Shown: positions 1-12,145, counted from the first letter of the stretch. The stretch is DNA of 64,000 nt from Tetrapyrgos nigripes (GCA_013368315.1 JAACJM010000014.1:186001-250000), one strand, 5' to 3'. Numbers and translations are program-made. The notes: generated from the sequence alone by a model not told the origin.

Positions 1-368
1 ACGCAGGCTTCTCTCGTTGGTGGGTTGGTGGGTTGGAGGATTGCACGCCACGGAGTTCGGGGTCGGTTGACTAGGTGTGCTCAAAGACAGAGAAGTAGAT
101 GTTTGTGATGAAGTTGAAGGTGGAAAGAAGTACGAAAGGACTCGACAGTCAAGAGCGTCCACTTCCCTCTGCTTGGATATGTTGCTCCATTGGTTCTGGA
201 CATTCAATACATGAGGGATGTTGATGCGTCGTGCCAATTCGAGGCTGGGTCAAATTGAAGCCAATTGATGAATACGTGGGTTAATTATCCAATAAAACTA
301 ATCAAAAGTGAAGTCAAAGTACCCTATTGCCAATTACCGGTCCCCATCACATCACAAAACAGCTTCTC
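1..368. other. Intergenic, nothing recognised
   Basis: No convincing gene. The only open frames are short and lack family similarity. A few GGTTGGTGG-type imperfect repeats lie in the first 45 bases. This stretch is downstream of the decayed ankyrin-MYND copy and may include its former 3' flank. Confidence 0.4.
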
Positions 369-2146
369 CACTACTACCCATGCCTGAAGCAGTCTTATGA
401 GCACGATGCTTCTCCTTCAGACAGCTTAGACAAATCTCCTCACGAACACACTTGGTATGGATTCGTGGAAGACGATGCGATTTGCTCTTGCACTCTGACT
501 TGTGTGCCTTCTCCAGTCTTCTGGCATTCCCTGCTGCATTAAAAGATAAACTGGCGTTAGGCGCAGCCTTTCATCTTCTCCATATCTCGCTTTTCGACCT
601 TGTCACAATCGTCTGCCTTGCGATACCGATAAAGGGGTCCACCATGAGGTTCAATCTTGTTTGCGATTTCGATGTCGATGGGAATTCGTTGGTCGGGAAT
701 AACTAAGATAGACTCGGAGCAAAGGGCAATATAGCCAACAATGGGACGATTCCACTTGACCATACGATCTCGGTATTCTGACTTGGTCAGCCTCTTCCTT
801 CGACCTTGTCAGTCTTCTGCCTTGCAAAATCGATAGAGAAGTCCACCACGCGGACCAATCTTGCTCTGAACGTCGATGTCAATGCGGTTCTGAAGGTCGT
901 GCATAGTTTCGATGTTACGGTCAACTAGTGCGCTTCACTCGCGCATACGCTTCGGCATTCCACCTTGTTCAAGTCCTTGCCCCACACATTTGGCATGCAG
1001 AGTCCAGTGCAAATAGGAATGCAGGCTCCACCTCATCCAGTAGGCAACGCGTCATCTCAGTGCCGTCCTGAACATTTGGCCCGGATTCTCCACGACATTG
1101 CGCAACATGTCTGGACACGACGCTTGAAAGAATGAGAGAAACTCGGAGCTGAAAGGCAATTCCCATGACTGAGTCATACTGTGCCCTCATTTCTGAGGGA
1201 ACTTCGTGCTTGGCGCGCTTGAGAGTTTCCAGTTGCACGGTCTGTTTCCTATCAAGATTCCATTTCTCCAGCACCACAATGCCACGCTTCCCGTAGCATT
1301 TACCGTAAGAACGATGTCGACCACAACCACAAATGAAGTGATCGGGGTAAGGCTGCTTGTCGGCATCGTGACATTCGAAAACCGTTTTTCCTGACCAGCA
1401 GGGACATGGGCGAAGAGGACGAGGATTAGCCGCCTTGGTTTCGTTCATTAGAACCGGATATGACCTGCTACCGATGGAAGCATGGAGTTATTGCGTTTCG
1501 GCTTCCACACGCCATGGAGAAGCATGAGCTTGACGAGGTCCCATTGCTGAGCCTCGACGGCCAGAGTGTGGTGTGTAACCGAAAGCTCCCATATTGAGGT
1601 CGGCATGTTTCTCGATGAGCAAGGTAGCTGTGTCGGAAATGGACTTTATCCTTCTGTCCAGAAGCAGCGGATTGAGAGCATCCTGTATCTCTTTGGGGGC
1701 GCCGTTCTGTGTGATAGGTTCGACAAAGCTAGACTGTGCCATGGCTTTATGAATCGAGTGCAGCTTCAGCAGCTCACCCAAGGCGAAGAGGAATGGAGTG
1801 GAGTTACGCCATCAGAATCCCTATAGTTGATGATGATTCCCATCCGAATAATTTTCCATGGAAGAGGGATATCTGCATGATAGCGAGATGCAGGTAAGTT
1901 TTTTGGAAAGTTAAGCAGGCTGTTCAGTAGCTCTGGGCGTACTGCCAACGTCAACGTGGAGAAGGGATCCGAGGCTCATCGTGTCCTGCTATCAAGATCT
2001 CCGTGTCTAGTAGTACCGCTGCACCGTCCCTTCGAAGAACTTGGCGCCTGGAAGATTCGAGCTTTTGAGAGAATACATCCGATTTCAAGTTCCGTTGAGC
2101 ATCAGATTTGAACTGGTTGATCAAGTCCTCTGGAAGGCAAGGATGA
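369..2146 (-). pseudogene. Ankyrin / SEC-C-like / MYND protein, decayed copy A
   Basis: This is a wreck of the same gene as the two copies that follow. Read on the minus strand, an N-terminal piece (PCLPEDLINQFKSD, about 2125-2090) has lost its ATG. Ankyrin-like pieces follow at 1954-1766 and 1781-1488. The cysteine-rich part (1448-969) still reads CPCWSGKTVFECHD without a break. After that the middle domain is cut short. Two partial copies of the block before the MYND finger (around GGPLYR) lie at about 900-800 and 690-590, so there was an internal duplication. The MYND cysteines themselves are broken by a stop and frameshifts at about 570-440. With a lost start, several stops and a partial duplication, it cannot make the full protein. 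Identity as a relic of this family is firm; exact ends are approximate. Confidence 0.8.
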
Positions 2147-2638
2147 GACTGAGTCGTGGCGTATGAAAGACTCCAGATGAATGCTGTGTCTTAGAAGAAA
2201 AGACTTACCTACAATTGCAAGTTCAACCCATTCGAGGATTTGGACGCGTTGGTGAGATTTATGAGTGAGAATGAATGCGAGAGGGCATGACTGATGGTAA
2301 GTGGTCAAAAGAAGACGGAGTACGGAAACTGTAGGAGAGGTATCGTCACTTCAACTTGGTGCGTTGCGTCAGACCATGGACTGCAGTGACGTAACGACGA
2401 AGACCTCCATCCGGCGTCGACCTCGTTGAAAGCAGACTCTCATCCAAAAAGCTTTATTCCAACATTTCATCTTCTGTGACAACCTTTCATCTCTATTCAC
2501 GAAGCTTGAAGTAATAGTTGATACGTATATAAGTACCTATCGTCAAAAGTACATCAAGTACAATTTACAATGATGTCGAGTTTTTCAGACTGCTGGACTG
2601 CCCAATGGCCAAGAAATAAGTCTAAATCCTCATCATTA
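2147..2638. other. Intergenic between ankyrin-MYND copies A and B
   Basis: No gene recognised. It lies upstream of copy A and downstream of copy B. A CRE/ATF-like TGACGTAA occurs at about 2386-2393. The last 150 bases are AT-rich and probably belong to the 3' end of copy B. Confidence 0.4.
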
Positions 2639-3902
2639 TCACAGCTTTTCCCGGGCTTTGAGCTCACCCATTTCCCCTGACATCAGACCCATCACTTGCT
2701 CCGTCAACCATTGCGAATGAAACTGCTGTGGACGATGTTTTCTGGTTTTGCATTCCTTCTTGTGCGCCTTCCAACCGCTCTTCTGGCACTCCTCGCTGCA
2801 ATAATACACTAATTGACACCGAGAACAAACTTTCATCTTCTCGACCTCTCGTCCTTCCACTTTGCCGCAGTTGTCCGCCTCGCAAAGTTGGCTCATCGCT
2901 TTCATCCCCACTACGTACTTTGGCACAAGTTCGGGATGCATCTCCGGAATACGGAAAGAGCGACTTCAACCTGGATGATCCCCTTCTGAGATTCCTCCCA
3001 TTTTTCATCTATCCTGATACCACGTTTTCCGCAACAAGCACCAAAGGTCCGGTGCTTACCACAACCGCAGATGAAGTGGTTAGGATAGGGCTGAGGAGAA
3101 GCGTCGTGGCATTCGGAGAGGGTTTTCCTGACCAACAAGGGCAAGGACGAGGAGGACGTGGATTGGCCGCTTTGACTTCGTTCATCAAGGAAGAGAGCTG
3201 ATGACGATCGGGAGGGGAAATTCTGGAGTCGTGAAGGTCTGGCCGGTGTACACCATGGAGTAGCAAAAGCTTGACGAGATCCCACTGTTGAGCTAGGACG
3301 GTAAGAAAAAGAGGCGTCCATCCAAAAGCCTCTGTATCGAGGTCGGCGTGCTGCTCGATGAGCAGGATCGCTATGCGTGCGATGATTTCCTCCATCTTCT
3401 TGATATGCGCTGGCTTCAAGGAGTCCTGCATGACTTTGGGGACATTTCGAAGGGAAGATCTGGAGAAACTGGGGTCGGTGACGGTCTCCAAAGAGGCCTG
3501 TAGCCCGCGGAGTGTCGCAAGGGCATAGAGCAGTGGTGTGACACCGTCCTTATCCTTGATGTCGATGGTAACACCCATGCGAATCATTTCGTAGGCAAGG
3601 GGGAGATCCACGCGTTTCAGTGCAAGATGTAGGTAGGTCTTCCTGGCTCCTAGTTGGAAGTTTTGGAGGTTCTTCAGCAGCCCGGTAAGTGAGTCCAATA
3701 TGGGCTGGAGACGCCGATCCTTTTCCTCGGGCTCCGCTAACGATACTTCTCTGTCTTGAGAACCGCGGTTTGGAGACCGCACGAGCACTTCAAGCCTCAA
3801 AGTCTCGACACATTTGGAGAATATCAGCGTGCTTTTGTGATGAGGATCCGATTTAAATCTGCGGATGAGGTCCTCTGGAAGGCAGGGATTGTACGAAGGC
3901 AT
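2639..3902 (-). pseudogene. Ankyrin / SEC-C-like / MYND protein, copy B, frameshifted and internally deleted
   Basis: The N-terminal half is open from an ATG at 3902 (MPSYNPCLPEDLIRRF) and contains degenerate ankyrin repeats, for example around VTPLLYAL and GWTPLFLTVLAQQWDLVKLL. At the SEC-C-like motif (CPCWSGK) the frame breaks at a 4-A run (3123-3126 on the plus strand). The continuation ECHDASPQPYPNHF and the Cys/His-rich CGCGKHRTFGACCGKRG lie in another frame. A second break, with loss of roughly 110 residues compared with copy C, precedes the last open frame (2941-2639). That frame holds an intact MYND finger with CEADNCGKV, CSRCQLVYYCSEECQ and HKKEC. No GT-AG intron repairs either break. 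It is most likely a young pseudogene; a truncated ankyrin protein could still be made from the 5' half. Confidence 0.7.
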
Positions 3903-4142
3903 AGTGAATAAGGGAGATGATGGGAGAAGATGAGATTTTTTGCTTTGAAGCGTGGGTAAGCTGCCATCGTACCACAACTTCTCATGAAGCAGAGAATCGA
4001 ACAGCAGTCCAGCAGTGGTTCAGTAGACTGCACGTAGCCCCGTCAAAAAATATCTATGGAAAAATTGTGCAACATAGACTAGTATTCTCGCTTAAAGTCG
4101 AAATACAATACTTTCCCTTCCTACATAGTGCTATTGACCGAA

Positions 4143-5721
4143 TTACATGCCGGCCACCCCTGACATACCAACCATAAGTTGTTCCATCAGCCATTGCGCA
4201 TGAAGCTGCTGCGGTGGATGCTTTTTGAGTTTGCACTCGTCCTTGTGTGCTTTCCAACTGCTCTTCTGGCACTCTTTGCTGCAATAGAACACCAACTGAC
4301 ACTGGGAGCAAGCTTTCATCTTGTCGAGATCCCTTCCTTCCACTTTGTCACAGTCTTCCGCCTCGCAAAATCGATAGAGAGGTCCACCATGAGGTCCAAT
4401 CTTGCTCTCCACTTCGATGTCGATACGATTCCGGGGGTCGTGCATGGTCTCGATGTAACGGTCAACCTCCTTGTTCCACTCACTCATGCGCTTGTGACCT
4501 TCCAACTTGCTCAAAATTCCACTCCACGGTTTGGGGAAAAAGTCAACAAAGTCCATCGCAAAGAGGTAAGCAGGTTCCATCTCATCTGCACGACCAAACA
4601 TCTGCAATGCCGACCTGAGCATTTGACCCTTCCTCTGCTGCAGCATGTCTACGGCAGCTCGCATAATGTCTGGATTCGCTTGAAGCTCCGCAAAGATCTG
4701 ACTCGTGACTCCCAATCCTGCGTCAAAGTATGGCTGCACATCTGGAGAGACTTCGGGCATGCGAACGACGCGATGTTCGACCTGCATAACCCATTTATCG
4801 ACGGGGTCCCACTTCTCTATGACCACGATGCCACGCTTCCCACAGCATTCACCGTATGGACGATGTCTACCGCAACCGCATAAGAAGTGATCAGGGTAAG
4901 GCTGCTTGTCCGCGTCGTGACATTCGGAAACCGTTTTTTCCTGACCAGCAGGGACATGGACGAGGAGGACGAGGATTAGCTGTCTTGGTTTCGTTCATTA
5001 GAGAGGAGAGCCGGATACGGTCTGCTACAGATGGAAGCATGGTACTATCAGGTTCCGGCCTGCGCACGCCATGGAGAAGCATGAGTTTGACAATGTCCCA
5101 TTGCTGAGCCAGGGCAGCGAGTGAGAGTGGCGTGTAGCCAAAAGCTCCTATATCGAGGTTGGCATGTTGCTCGATGAGCAAGGTAGTAATCTTCGCAATC
5201 TTCTCCTTCCTAATCTTCACGTAGTCAGGGTGAAGGGCGGTCTGAATGTCTTTCGTGGAGTTTCGAAGAGTAGGTTTCACGAAGCTGGGGTGAGTAACTG
5301 CTTTGTGGACTGAGTGTAATGAAAGCAGCTGTCCCAAAGCGAAAAAGAGAGGAGTGATCCCATCGTTGTCCTGGATGTCGATAATAATTCCCATACGGAT
5401 GATTTCATAGGCAAGGGGTATATCTGCATTTTTGAGAGCCACATGTAGGAAAGTCTTCTTGGCTCCAGGTCGAAAATTCTGCAAACTGCTCAGCAGCTCT
5501 GAACGTATACCCAGCGTGAAATTGGAGGAGTCCGAGTCTGCATTGTGTCCTGTTATCGCGACTTCTGTCTCTACAGATGCGCGGTCTTTTGATCGTTTGA
5601 GGGCTTTGAGCCTGAAGGACTCGAAATCTTTGGAGAAGATCTCCGAGGTTTTCCACTGAGGGTCAGATTTGAACTTGTTAATGAGGTCTCCCGGAAGGCA
5701 AGGATGAGATTGAGCCGGCAT
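4143..5721 (-). CDS. Ankyrin / SEC-C-like / MYND zinc-finger protein, copy C (one frame break)
   Basis: This is the most complete of the three tandem copies. It starts at the ATG at 5721 (MPAQSHPCLPGDLINKF). About 220 residues carry ankyrin-type helices (around GITPLFFAL and GYTPLSLAALAQQWDIVKL). A SEC-C-like zinc motif (CPCWSGK..ECH) and a Cys/His cluster (CGCGRHRPYGECCGKRG) follow. After a helical middle domain, a MYND finger near the C-terminus shows CEAEDCDKV, CSQCQLVFYCSKECQ and HKDEC. MYND fingers and ankyrins both bind proteins, so an adaptor role is likely but inferred; partners are unknown. The frame shifts by one base at a 6-A run (4934-4939 on the plus strand) inside the SEC-C-like motif, where copy A has five A. 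The gene is therefore either broken, misassembled at a homopolymer, or read by slippage. Its start is only 77 bp from the divergent GID9 gene. Confidence 0.65.
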
Positions 5722-5798
5722 GGTGAAGGACCTGGATAAGGGTGGACTCGTGGGTAAAATTAAAAAAAGGCCCGCTCATCCCTTACTGCGACACCACC
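5722..5798. promoter_or_regulatory. 77-bp divergent intergenic promoter region
   Basis: Only 77 bases separate the ATG of ankyrin-MYND copy C (minus) from the ATG of GID9 (plus). Both 5' UTRs and core promoters must fit here or overlap the neighbouring coding region. No clear TATA box was seen; the stretch includes a short A-run (AAATTAAAAAAAGG). Confidence 0.5.
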
Positions 5799-7357
5799 AT
5801 GGCGAACAAGCTAGACATCGAGAGCACTCTACTCTTTGAGCAGCCTTTTGCGAAGGTATTTCAAATGTCTTCCAGATGCATACCGTTTCTAATGCTTATT
5901 GCTCAGGTTCCCTACGAGAACTATCGCAAAGTCTTCCGCACTTCGGCGAAACACATCGAACGAGAGTTTAATGCACTTCAAAATAACTCAAAGGACATAT
6001 CCAACCGCTTCAAGTCAGGGAATGTACCCTCAGAAGACGTCGTGGCATCCATTGACAACATGATTGGCCGAATGGAAACGTTGAAGCGTAAAGTAAGCAC
6101 CGGTTCTTGTATCTGTTTCACATTCGATGTAACTCTCAGCCATTAGCTTTCAGACCTCCACGAGACAGCTGGAAAGCCTACTCAAGACGTTATGCGCGAA
6201 AGGCTACAGCATTTAGGCCAGTTAGAGCATATGCAAAGCATGAACACTCCGGAGTTTGCTCGATGGGCAGACACCAGGCTTGACCGATGGCTGGTAGACT
6301 GGTGCTTAAGGAACGGGAAGGAACAGACTGCAAAACGCATAGCTCACGATAAGGACATTGAAGTACGTCGTCAGACCCTGAAAACTGATGTATGTACGTA
6401 TGTACTGACGCTTTATCTTGCAGATTCTGGTTGACCTCGATTTGTTTGGTGATATCAGGCGCATAGAGATGGCACTTGAGAGACATAGCTGTGCTGAGGC
6501 ACTGGCATGGTGTAGCGAGAACAAGGCGGCGTTAAGGAAAGCAAAGGTCGGTATACATCTGCTCGGAGATTATTTCTTCTCGTTGACCCAGATGTGTACC
6601 AGAACACTCTGGAATTTGACTTGCGACTACAAGAATACATTGAATTATGCCGAGCAGAGAAGAAACAAGAAGCCATTGCCTATATGGCGAAACACATTAT
6701 TTCATGGCATGCAACACACCTTCAGCAAATCAAGCAGGCTTCTGGCTTGCTGGCATTCCCTCCGCGCACTACTTGCGGTCCTTACAAGGTCAGTATTGAA
6801 TCTCAGAACACAAACTGTGGTCCTCAATCCCAATTCTTATGATACAGCGATTATACGACGCTTCAAGATGGGTCAACCTAGTTAAATCGTTCCGCCAAAC
6901 AATATACACCCTCAACACGCTGCCAACTGAGCCTCTGCTCAATCTTTCCCTCTATGCCGGTCTCGTCTCACTCAAGCTCCCTGCCTGCTTCGACCCTTCC
7001 ACCAAAAACGTTGATTGTCCTGTTTGTGATGGAGAATCTGGGACAGACTCTCAGGCAAAGGGACTGGGGAGATTGGCTGCCGAGGTTCCTTTCAGTCAAC
7101 ATTCAAACTCGAGTATCGTCTGTGAGATTAGTGGGAAGATTATGGACGCGGATAATATGCCTATGGCGTTCCCTGATGGACAAGTGTATTCCAGAGAGGT
7201 ACGTGTTGAGTCTATCTCGACGTATAGGTGCTCAAAGGTGCTTTCAACTATCTAGGCCTTGGAAGAGATGGCAGCTAAGAATGGCGGTATAGTGAGGTGT
7301 CCACGGAAAGGCACCACCTGCGAGTTCAGCAAGCTGAGGAAGGTTTTCATTTCGTGA
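5799..7357 (+). CDS. FYV10: GID/CTLH E3 ubiquitin ligase subunit, GID9/FYV10 (MAEA) homologue
   Basis: In the family this protein is one of the two RING-like subunits of the GID/CTLH ubiquitin ligase, which in yeast degrades gluconeogenic enzymes when glucose returns. The start at 5799 gives MANKLDIESTLLFEQPF, followed after a short intron by VPYENYRKVFRTSAKHIERE, the usual N-terminus. Next come a coiled-coil stretch, a LisH-like segment (RLDRWLVDWCLRNGKEQTA) and a CTLH segment (IRRIEMALERHSCAEALAWC). The C-terminal RING-like domain shows CPVCDGESG, VCEISGKIMDADNMPMAFPD, then YSREALEEMA and CPRKGTTCEFSKLRKVF before the stop. At least six introns of about 50-60 nt interrupt it, for example 5854-5907. 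All frames join cleanly, so it looks functional. Confidence 0.93.
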
Positions 7358-9874
7358 AAGGATTTTGTGTATGTATCAAGTCATTTGGAAATTTTGTATT
7401 TTTAACCTAGATTTTTGCCGAAACTCTGTGAAATTCTGGCAGTGTTAGGTCAAACTAGTTGGACCATGCCAGGAGTAGGTTAGCGGTTTGGTCTCAGCGT
7501 GCCACATTTTGACATAGCCTTTCCGGTAGTGGTGTAAATTATCTATCTATCTATCAGCCCCTTGTGCCGTTATGACAAGGGGAGTTCGTGAAAATCTGGC
7601 CAGTGATGGAAAACTACTTGCCTGTTGAACTTCGAGCACTACACATGCACACACGCAGTCTGTAGTCCGTAGTGAAGTCTTTTTCCTTTCAGCTTGATCA
7701 GAGCAAACTAACCAGCTTACAATTTGTGGCCAGTTAAGTTGTCAACGGTCGGAGAAAACGGAAGACAGACAGAGTAGCAGCTAAGAATTACTTAAAATCA
7801 TGATTAAACCTCTGCACCATTACAATACAACTTTGCCGTTTTGGCCTGAAAGTTAAGACCATTGCCATCTACTGTCAGGGTGGATTGCTTATGCTTCAGG
7901 TAGTAGCGGATTGTGACGACTACCCAACGAGTAGTCACCTATTCTTACTTACTCATCCGTATTTACACATAGATACAGGATCACGTGTTGTAGTTATTGG
8001 GCCTACTCGCGTCGTACCAAACACGACACGCTTTTGACACTCAACACTATGCTTGCTATCCCGATCTAGAGGATTGAGAACACAGAGTGCGGCTGAGAGC
8101 ATCGCTCCGGCTAGGCATCTATATCTACATCCCTACCGAGGGATATACGGTTCCTTGTTAAGGGTGACACGTATAGACACGACCCTTTCGCCAGGGTTAC
8201 AAGCTATCTCCCTTATCTCCCATCTTCGATGCTGGTGCCGAGGGTTCCCTGAAGGCCACGGGGTCTCACTCGGATTGAATAAGAGGTTAAGAACTCCTAA
8301 CTTCAACGAACAACGTAGCGCTCCCAAGGGCCCAAGCACCAATATCCCAATCCACGCCGTCCTCATCGACGAAATATCCCTATGCCCAAGGTCAATGACA
8401 TTGTAAGCAGCACCTTTTCCGAGACCCATAACGCTACTATCACAGTAGCATTGGTCAAAGAAACTATTAAACTGGAAAATGTTCGTGACAACAATCCCAA
8501 CAGCGTTTATGCTCGCTACTACCTTGGCGAACCGACGAAGGGCGATAGAGAAATTGGCTATTCGTGCGCGGGCATTATAGACGGGTCGGCCACTCCTGGG
8601 ATCGATTTCAAATCGATTTTGGTGAAAGTGGAATAATGGCAGAGGATTTTGGAGATGACTCCCCAGACCAAAGTCGACAACGAGGCGTATCCTAAATATG
8701 CGGCGGAACATACTAGCCCTGGTGAAGAAATCATAAGAAGTCTGCTTCCTTGCTACATGGATAAGATGCAATTAGACCAGGTCGGCCGTTCATGTACGTC
8801 GTGGACGTCGTGCAGAGCACATGAAGGAAAGAAGTATTTCTCGCTGACAGAGTTTGAACGGAATCCTTGATCGTCTGAAACCTGACAGATACAGCCTTGT
8901 CGAATAGCTACAAGGGAAGCTCTGCAGACGTGTAAAGGACTTTCATCACTCAATTTCTTAGGCGTACCTTTCGAAGTCATCGATGAGTTAATTGTTAGGC
9001 TGCAACATTGAGATTTAAGAAATGGTTTCTGAGAGTGGTGTGACTTTCGCTGCTCGGCCAGAGAGACATCGTCGATGAACAAGAAAAGTCTGGAACTTGA
9101 AGAGTTTGAAAGCGCTTCAGACCACTGTGTCCTGCGCCGCGTCACTGGCTCCGAGTCGCCCAAGGCTCGGGCTTCCACTTCTTGTTCGGCTTAACGCAAG
9201 CCTACGTAGAAACCTTAAGCTGTTCTGATCGATGAGTCACTGCATCCGCCAAAGATGACCCGACTGTTGATCTATGTCGTTTGGACAAGTTGTAAGTAGT
9301 ACCGGACCGCAACACAGTGCACACGTTCGCTACAGCATTTCCACAAACAGACCAACGTATAGCCGCTCTGACTTTACTTAGACTTGACTTGGACATCTAT
9401 CTATGGAGTCTTTTCTGGGTACATAGTCGATGGATATAGCTATTAGATAGAAGCCTAATAGTACCCATCGACTTGGTACCGAGTAGATTGATTGCCCCTG
9501 TCGTAAGAACAGCAGCCAGTTGACAGCTCTGATACGGAGATGTCCTCTGTCCGGTATCGGCTATGGTGGTCTAATGGCACTAAGACACTCCTCAGACATA
9601 TGAAAATTCAGTTTGACTGTTGCGACAGCCCCAGCGGTGCGTATTCGTATGCTCTCCAGCAATACAACCATTGAACGAATGCAAGAATGAAGACGAACAC
9701 CAAGCTAAAATTATATTGCCAAAAAATAGATAGCGAATAAGATCACAGTCAGATTAAGAAACGAGTGCCACTTTGAGTCCTTGTAGAGTTCCAGGCTCCA
9801 GGCTCAGCCCAGTCCCAAACCCAACCCAGTAAATCCCCAGTAAATCCCTGTAAGTAGAGTGAGTAGCCTCAGAG
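7358..9874. other. 2.5-kb gene-poor stretch with unassigned open frames
   Basis: No gene of known family was recognised. Opposed open frames exist at 8133-8771 (minus, 212 codons) and 8382-8636 (plus, 84 codons). They overlap and neither shows a known motif. A short TATC microsatellite lies at about 7540-7556. Inverted repeats include GTGACGACTAC/GTAGTCAC (about 7914-7939) and a hairpin around AGTCGATGG/CCATCGACT (about 9426-9472). Mixed orientation and low coding character suggest old transposon debris, which cannot be proved by eye. Confidence 0.4.
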
Positions 9875-12145
9875 TCACTGTTTTCCAGCACCCCTCAACT
9901 CATCCCTCTCCTCCTTCAAATGCTCAATCTCTTGCAACTCGATGACCTTGAAAGGCCAAGTCAACCAATTCCCTCCGCTTCGATACGTTTTTAGCCCCAT
10001 ATCCTCCAATAGCTCGTCTATAACTTGAGGCCAACTGTAAAAGGGATAGATAGCATCATCAGTGTCACCGTCAAGCATCATTAAAATTGAAATCTAAGAG
10101 CAGTGTGCATGAAGACTTACGTCCAAAACGCCAAATCACTACTATAGCTTTCATTTGCCCATAACAACATATCTGGGTATCTCTTCCTCAACCAAGCACT
10201 ATTCCGATCTGCGTGCGCTAGTGCTTCTTCCGGAGACGAAGGAAGTTTGAGATTTTTGTCACCAAGGAAGTAAGAAGAGATCCAATGAGAAGTTACTTCG
10301 AATGCGTAGCCATTGTTGGTTGTGAACTGTAAAATGTAATTAGCTCAACTATGGCTTGACTGTAATATGAAAGGAGGGGACGAAAGACGTACAACAGCAC
10401 CGTTGATAGCGAAATCTCGGTTGAGAAGATTTTTCGCCGGAACAATTCCACGATAGATCGATGAGGCCCATTGCTCTCCACTTGGGTGTGCTTTGGGTGG
10501 GTTTCGGAGACTGACATAGTCATTCCATTCGTTTTCAGTTTGCAAGAGACTAGGATCAGGAGGATGTCTATTGAGGCCGAGGTCGACGGAAGTTTCCTCT
10601 GGAAGCAATTGTAAACAGAAAACAATCAAACTCTGTTGCTTGTCGCATGATTTTCAAGACAGTGTTCTTCGACTCACCATCAAATATCGGATGCCAAGAC
10701 GAAGTATACCCAGTAGCAAGCACAACTGTATCCGCTCGTAATTTTCCACCGTTGTTCAGTATGACAGAATCACCATCAGTAGAATAGGAAGCGACTCGAG
10801 TGGGGGAAACGATGTTGATTTTGCCTGCCTTGACGAGCTTGTGGAATCCGTCTGGTTGGGGGACGCCTTCGTCGTTTATCCTGATTCCCCAGAAAGCATC
10901 ATGGGTGTTTTTCAGAGGAGAGTCGTCGGAAACTTCGGCGGCAGCAAACTAGGGATACGAGAATCAGACGAAACTAAGTGAGGATGCGACAAGAATACGT
11001 ACGGAACCAGCAATGATCTGCTTCCAAATGAAGTGAGCGATATTGCTACCCAGAGATGTGGTGTGGAGGAAACGCCTGCCAGAATTGTTACATGACCAGG
11101 TAGAGTTACAGAAAATGGAAATGCTCACTCTAAACGAGAGTTGAGCGTGCTGTGTGGTGAAACAATACTCAGGAATCTACATGAGCAAAAATAAGAAAAA
11201 GAATCTTCAGCTTGAATATGCACGCTCTCACCGACTCCGACGAATGAAATCAGGCAACGGACTCGTCACAGCCAGGAAAGCATCCGTAGTCTCAAAAACT
11301 ATCGTGACTTTGACACCCTTGTTGGCAAGATAAGAAGCAACATCTTGCGCAGATTTTCCTCCCCCGACGATGACAACTTCGCCAAATGCGCTCTCATTTT
11401 GACCTTCTGCGTGCAGCCGGTCCAATTCGGAGCGAAAGTTCTGCGAATGAAAAATGCGACCTTTGAAAGCCGCGGTTTTGGCCGAAGCAGGAGAAATCTC
11501 ATCGGAACGAAAGGCTTGTTGCATCCCTACACGCATATTGCGAAAAATGAGAGAAGGAACCGGGACCAATGAGCACATGGACATACCCCAGTACACAAGA
11601 CGATTTTGTCAAATTGTAGAGTTTTCTGCTCATTACTGTTTAGATCTCGAACTTCGACGTTCCATCCAGAAGGACTACGATTCGCTCTTGTGACCTTCAA
11701 AATTTCGAGCCCGTAGTGTATCTTGTTTTGCAAATAGTTCTCTGCGAATTTCTGCATGTAGTCCCGCATTTCGAAACCAGAAAGCCGTTTCGTCTTGGAT
11801 TTAGCAGGAGGCACTGGTTGGGGTGAGAATCTGAATTCTCCATGGACACTGGTGGAGTAGAAAGTGTAAGTACCAGAAGATACATAGACGCACTTAAGGG
11901 ACCCGGAAGACGCACTTGTTAATGGTGAGGCCAGGATAAACGCGTTCATCTGCCCAGACGCCTCCAGGAGTTTTGTCTCTTGTGATGATTGTAACGTCCT
12001 TGAATCCATCTTGCAAAAGAGTGTACGCTGGCAGACAAGATAGATAAAAGATGGCAAAGAGTCAATGAAAAGACTACTTACCAGTGATAAGACCAGCTGC
12101 ACCGCTACCAAGAACACCAACAGAGGAGGTTCTGGGGTCTAACAT
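9875..12145 (-). CDS. Flavin-containing monooxygenase-like FAD/NADPH oxidoreductase
   Basis: FMO-family enzymes use FAD and NADPH to oxygenate nitrogen, sulfur or carbonyl groups of small substrates. The ATG at 12145 starts MLDPRTSSVGVLGSGAAGLI, with the FAD-binding GxGxxG at residues 13-18. The second exon continues with TIITRDKTPGGVWADERVYP. The FMO fingerprint is seen as GRIFHSQNF, followed by the NADPH site VVIVGGGKSAQDVASYL. The last exons read DLAFWTWPQVIDELLEDMGL, then YRSGGNWLTWPF, then a charged tail and the stop at 9875, which is usual for fungal members. About seven short introns are present and all frames join. The substrate cannot be deduced. A fragment of its last exon is repeated near 39.6 kb. 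Confidence 0.88.

Noticed and set aside
4891..4945. An intron that would remove the frame break in ankyrin-MYND copy C
   Set aside because: No GT-AG pair removes the break without deleting the conserved Cys motif that copy A keeps in frame.
7914..8046. Possible solo LTR starting TGTGACGAC and ending TCAACA
   Set aside because: No target duplication, no second copy in the window and no retrotransposon coding sequence nearby.
8133..8771. 212-codon minus-strand open frame
   Set aside because: No motif, opposed by an equally open plus-strand frame, no splice context, and no family recognised. Left as unassigned.
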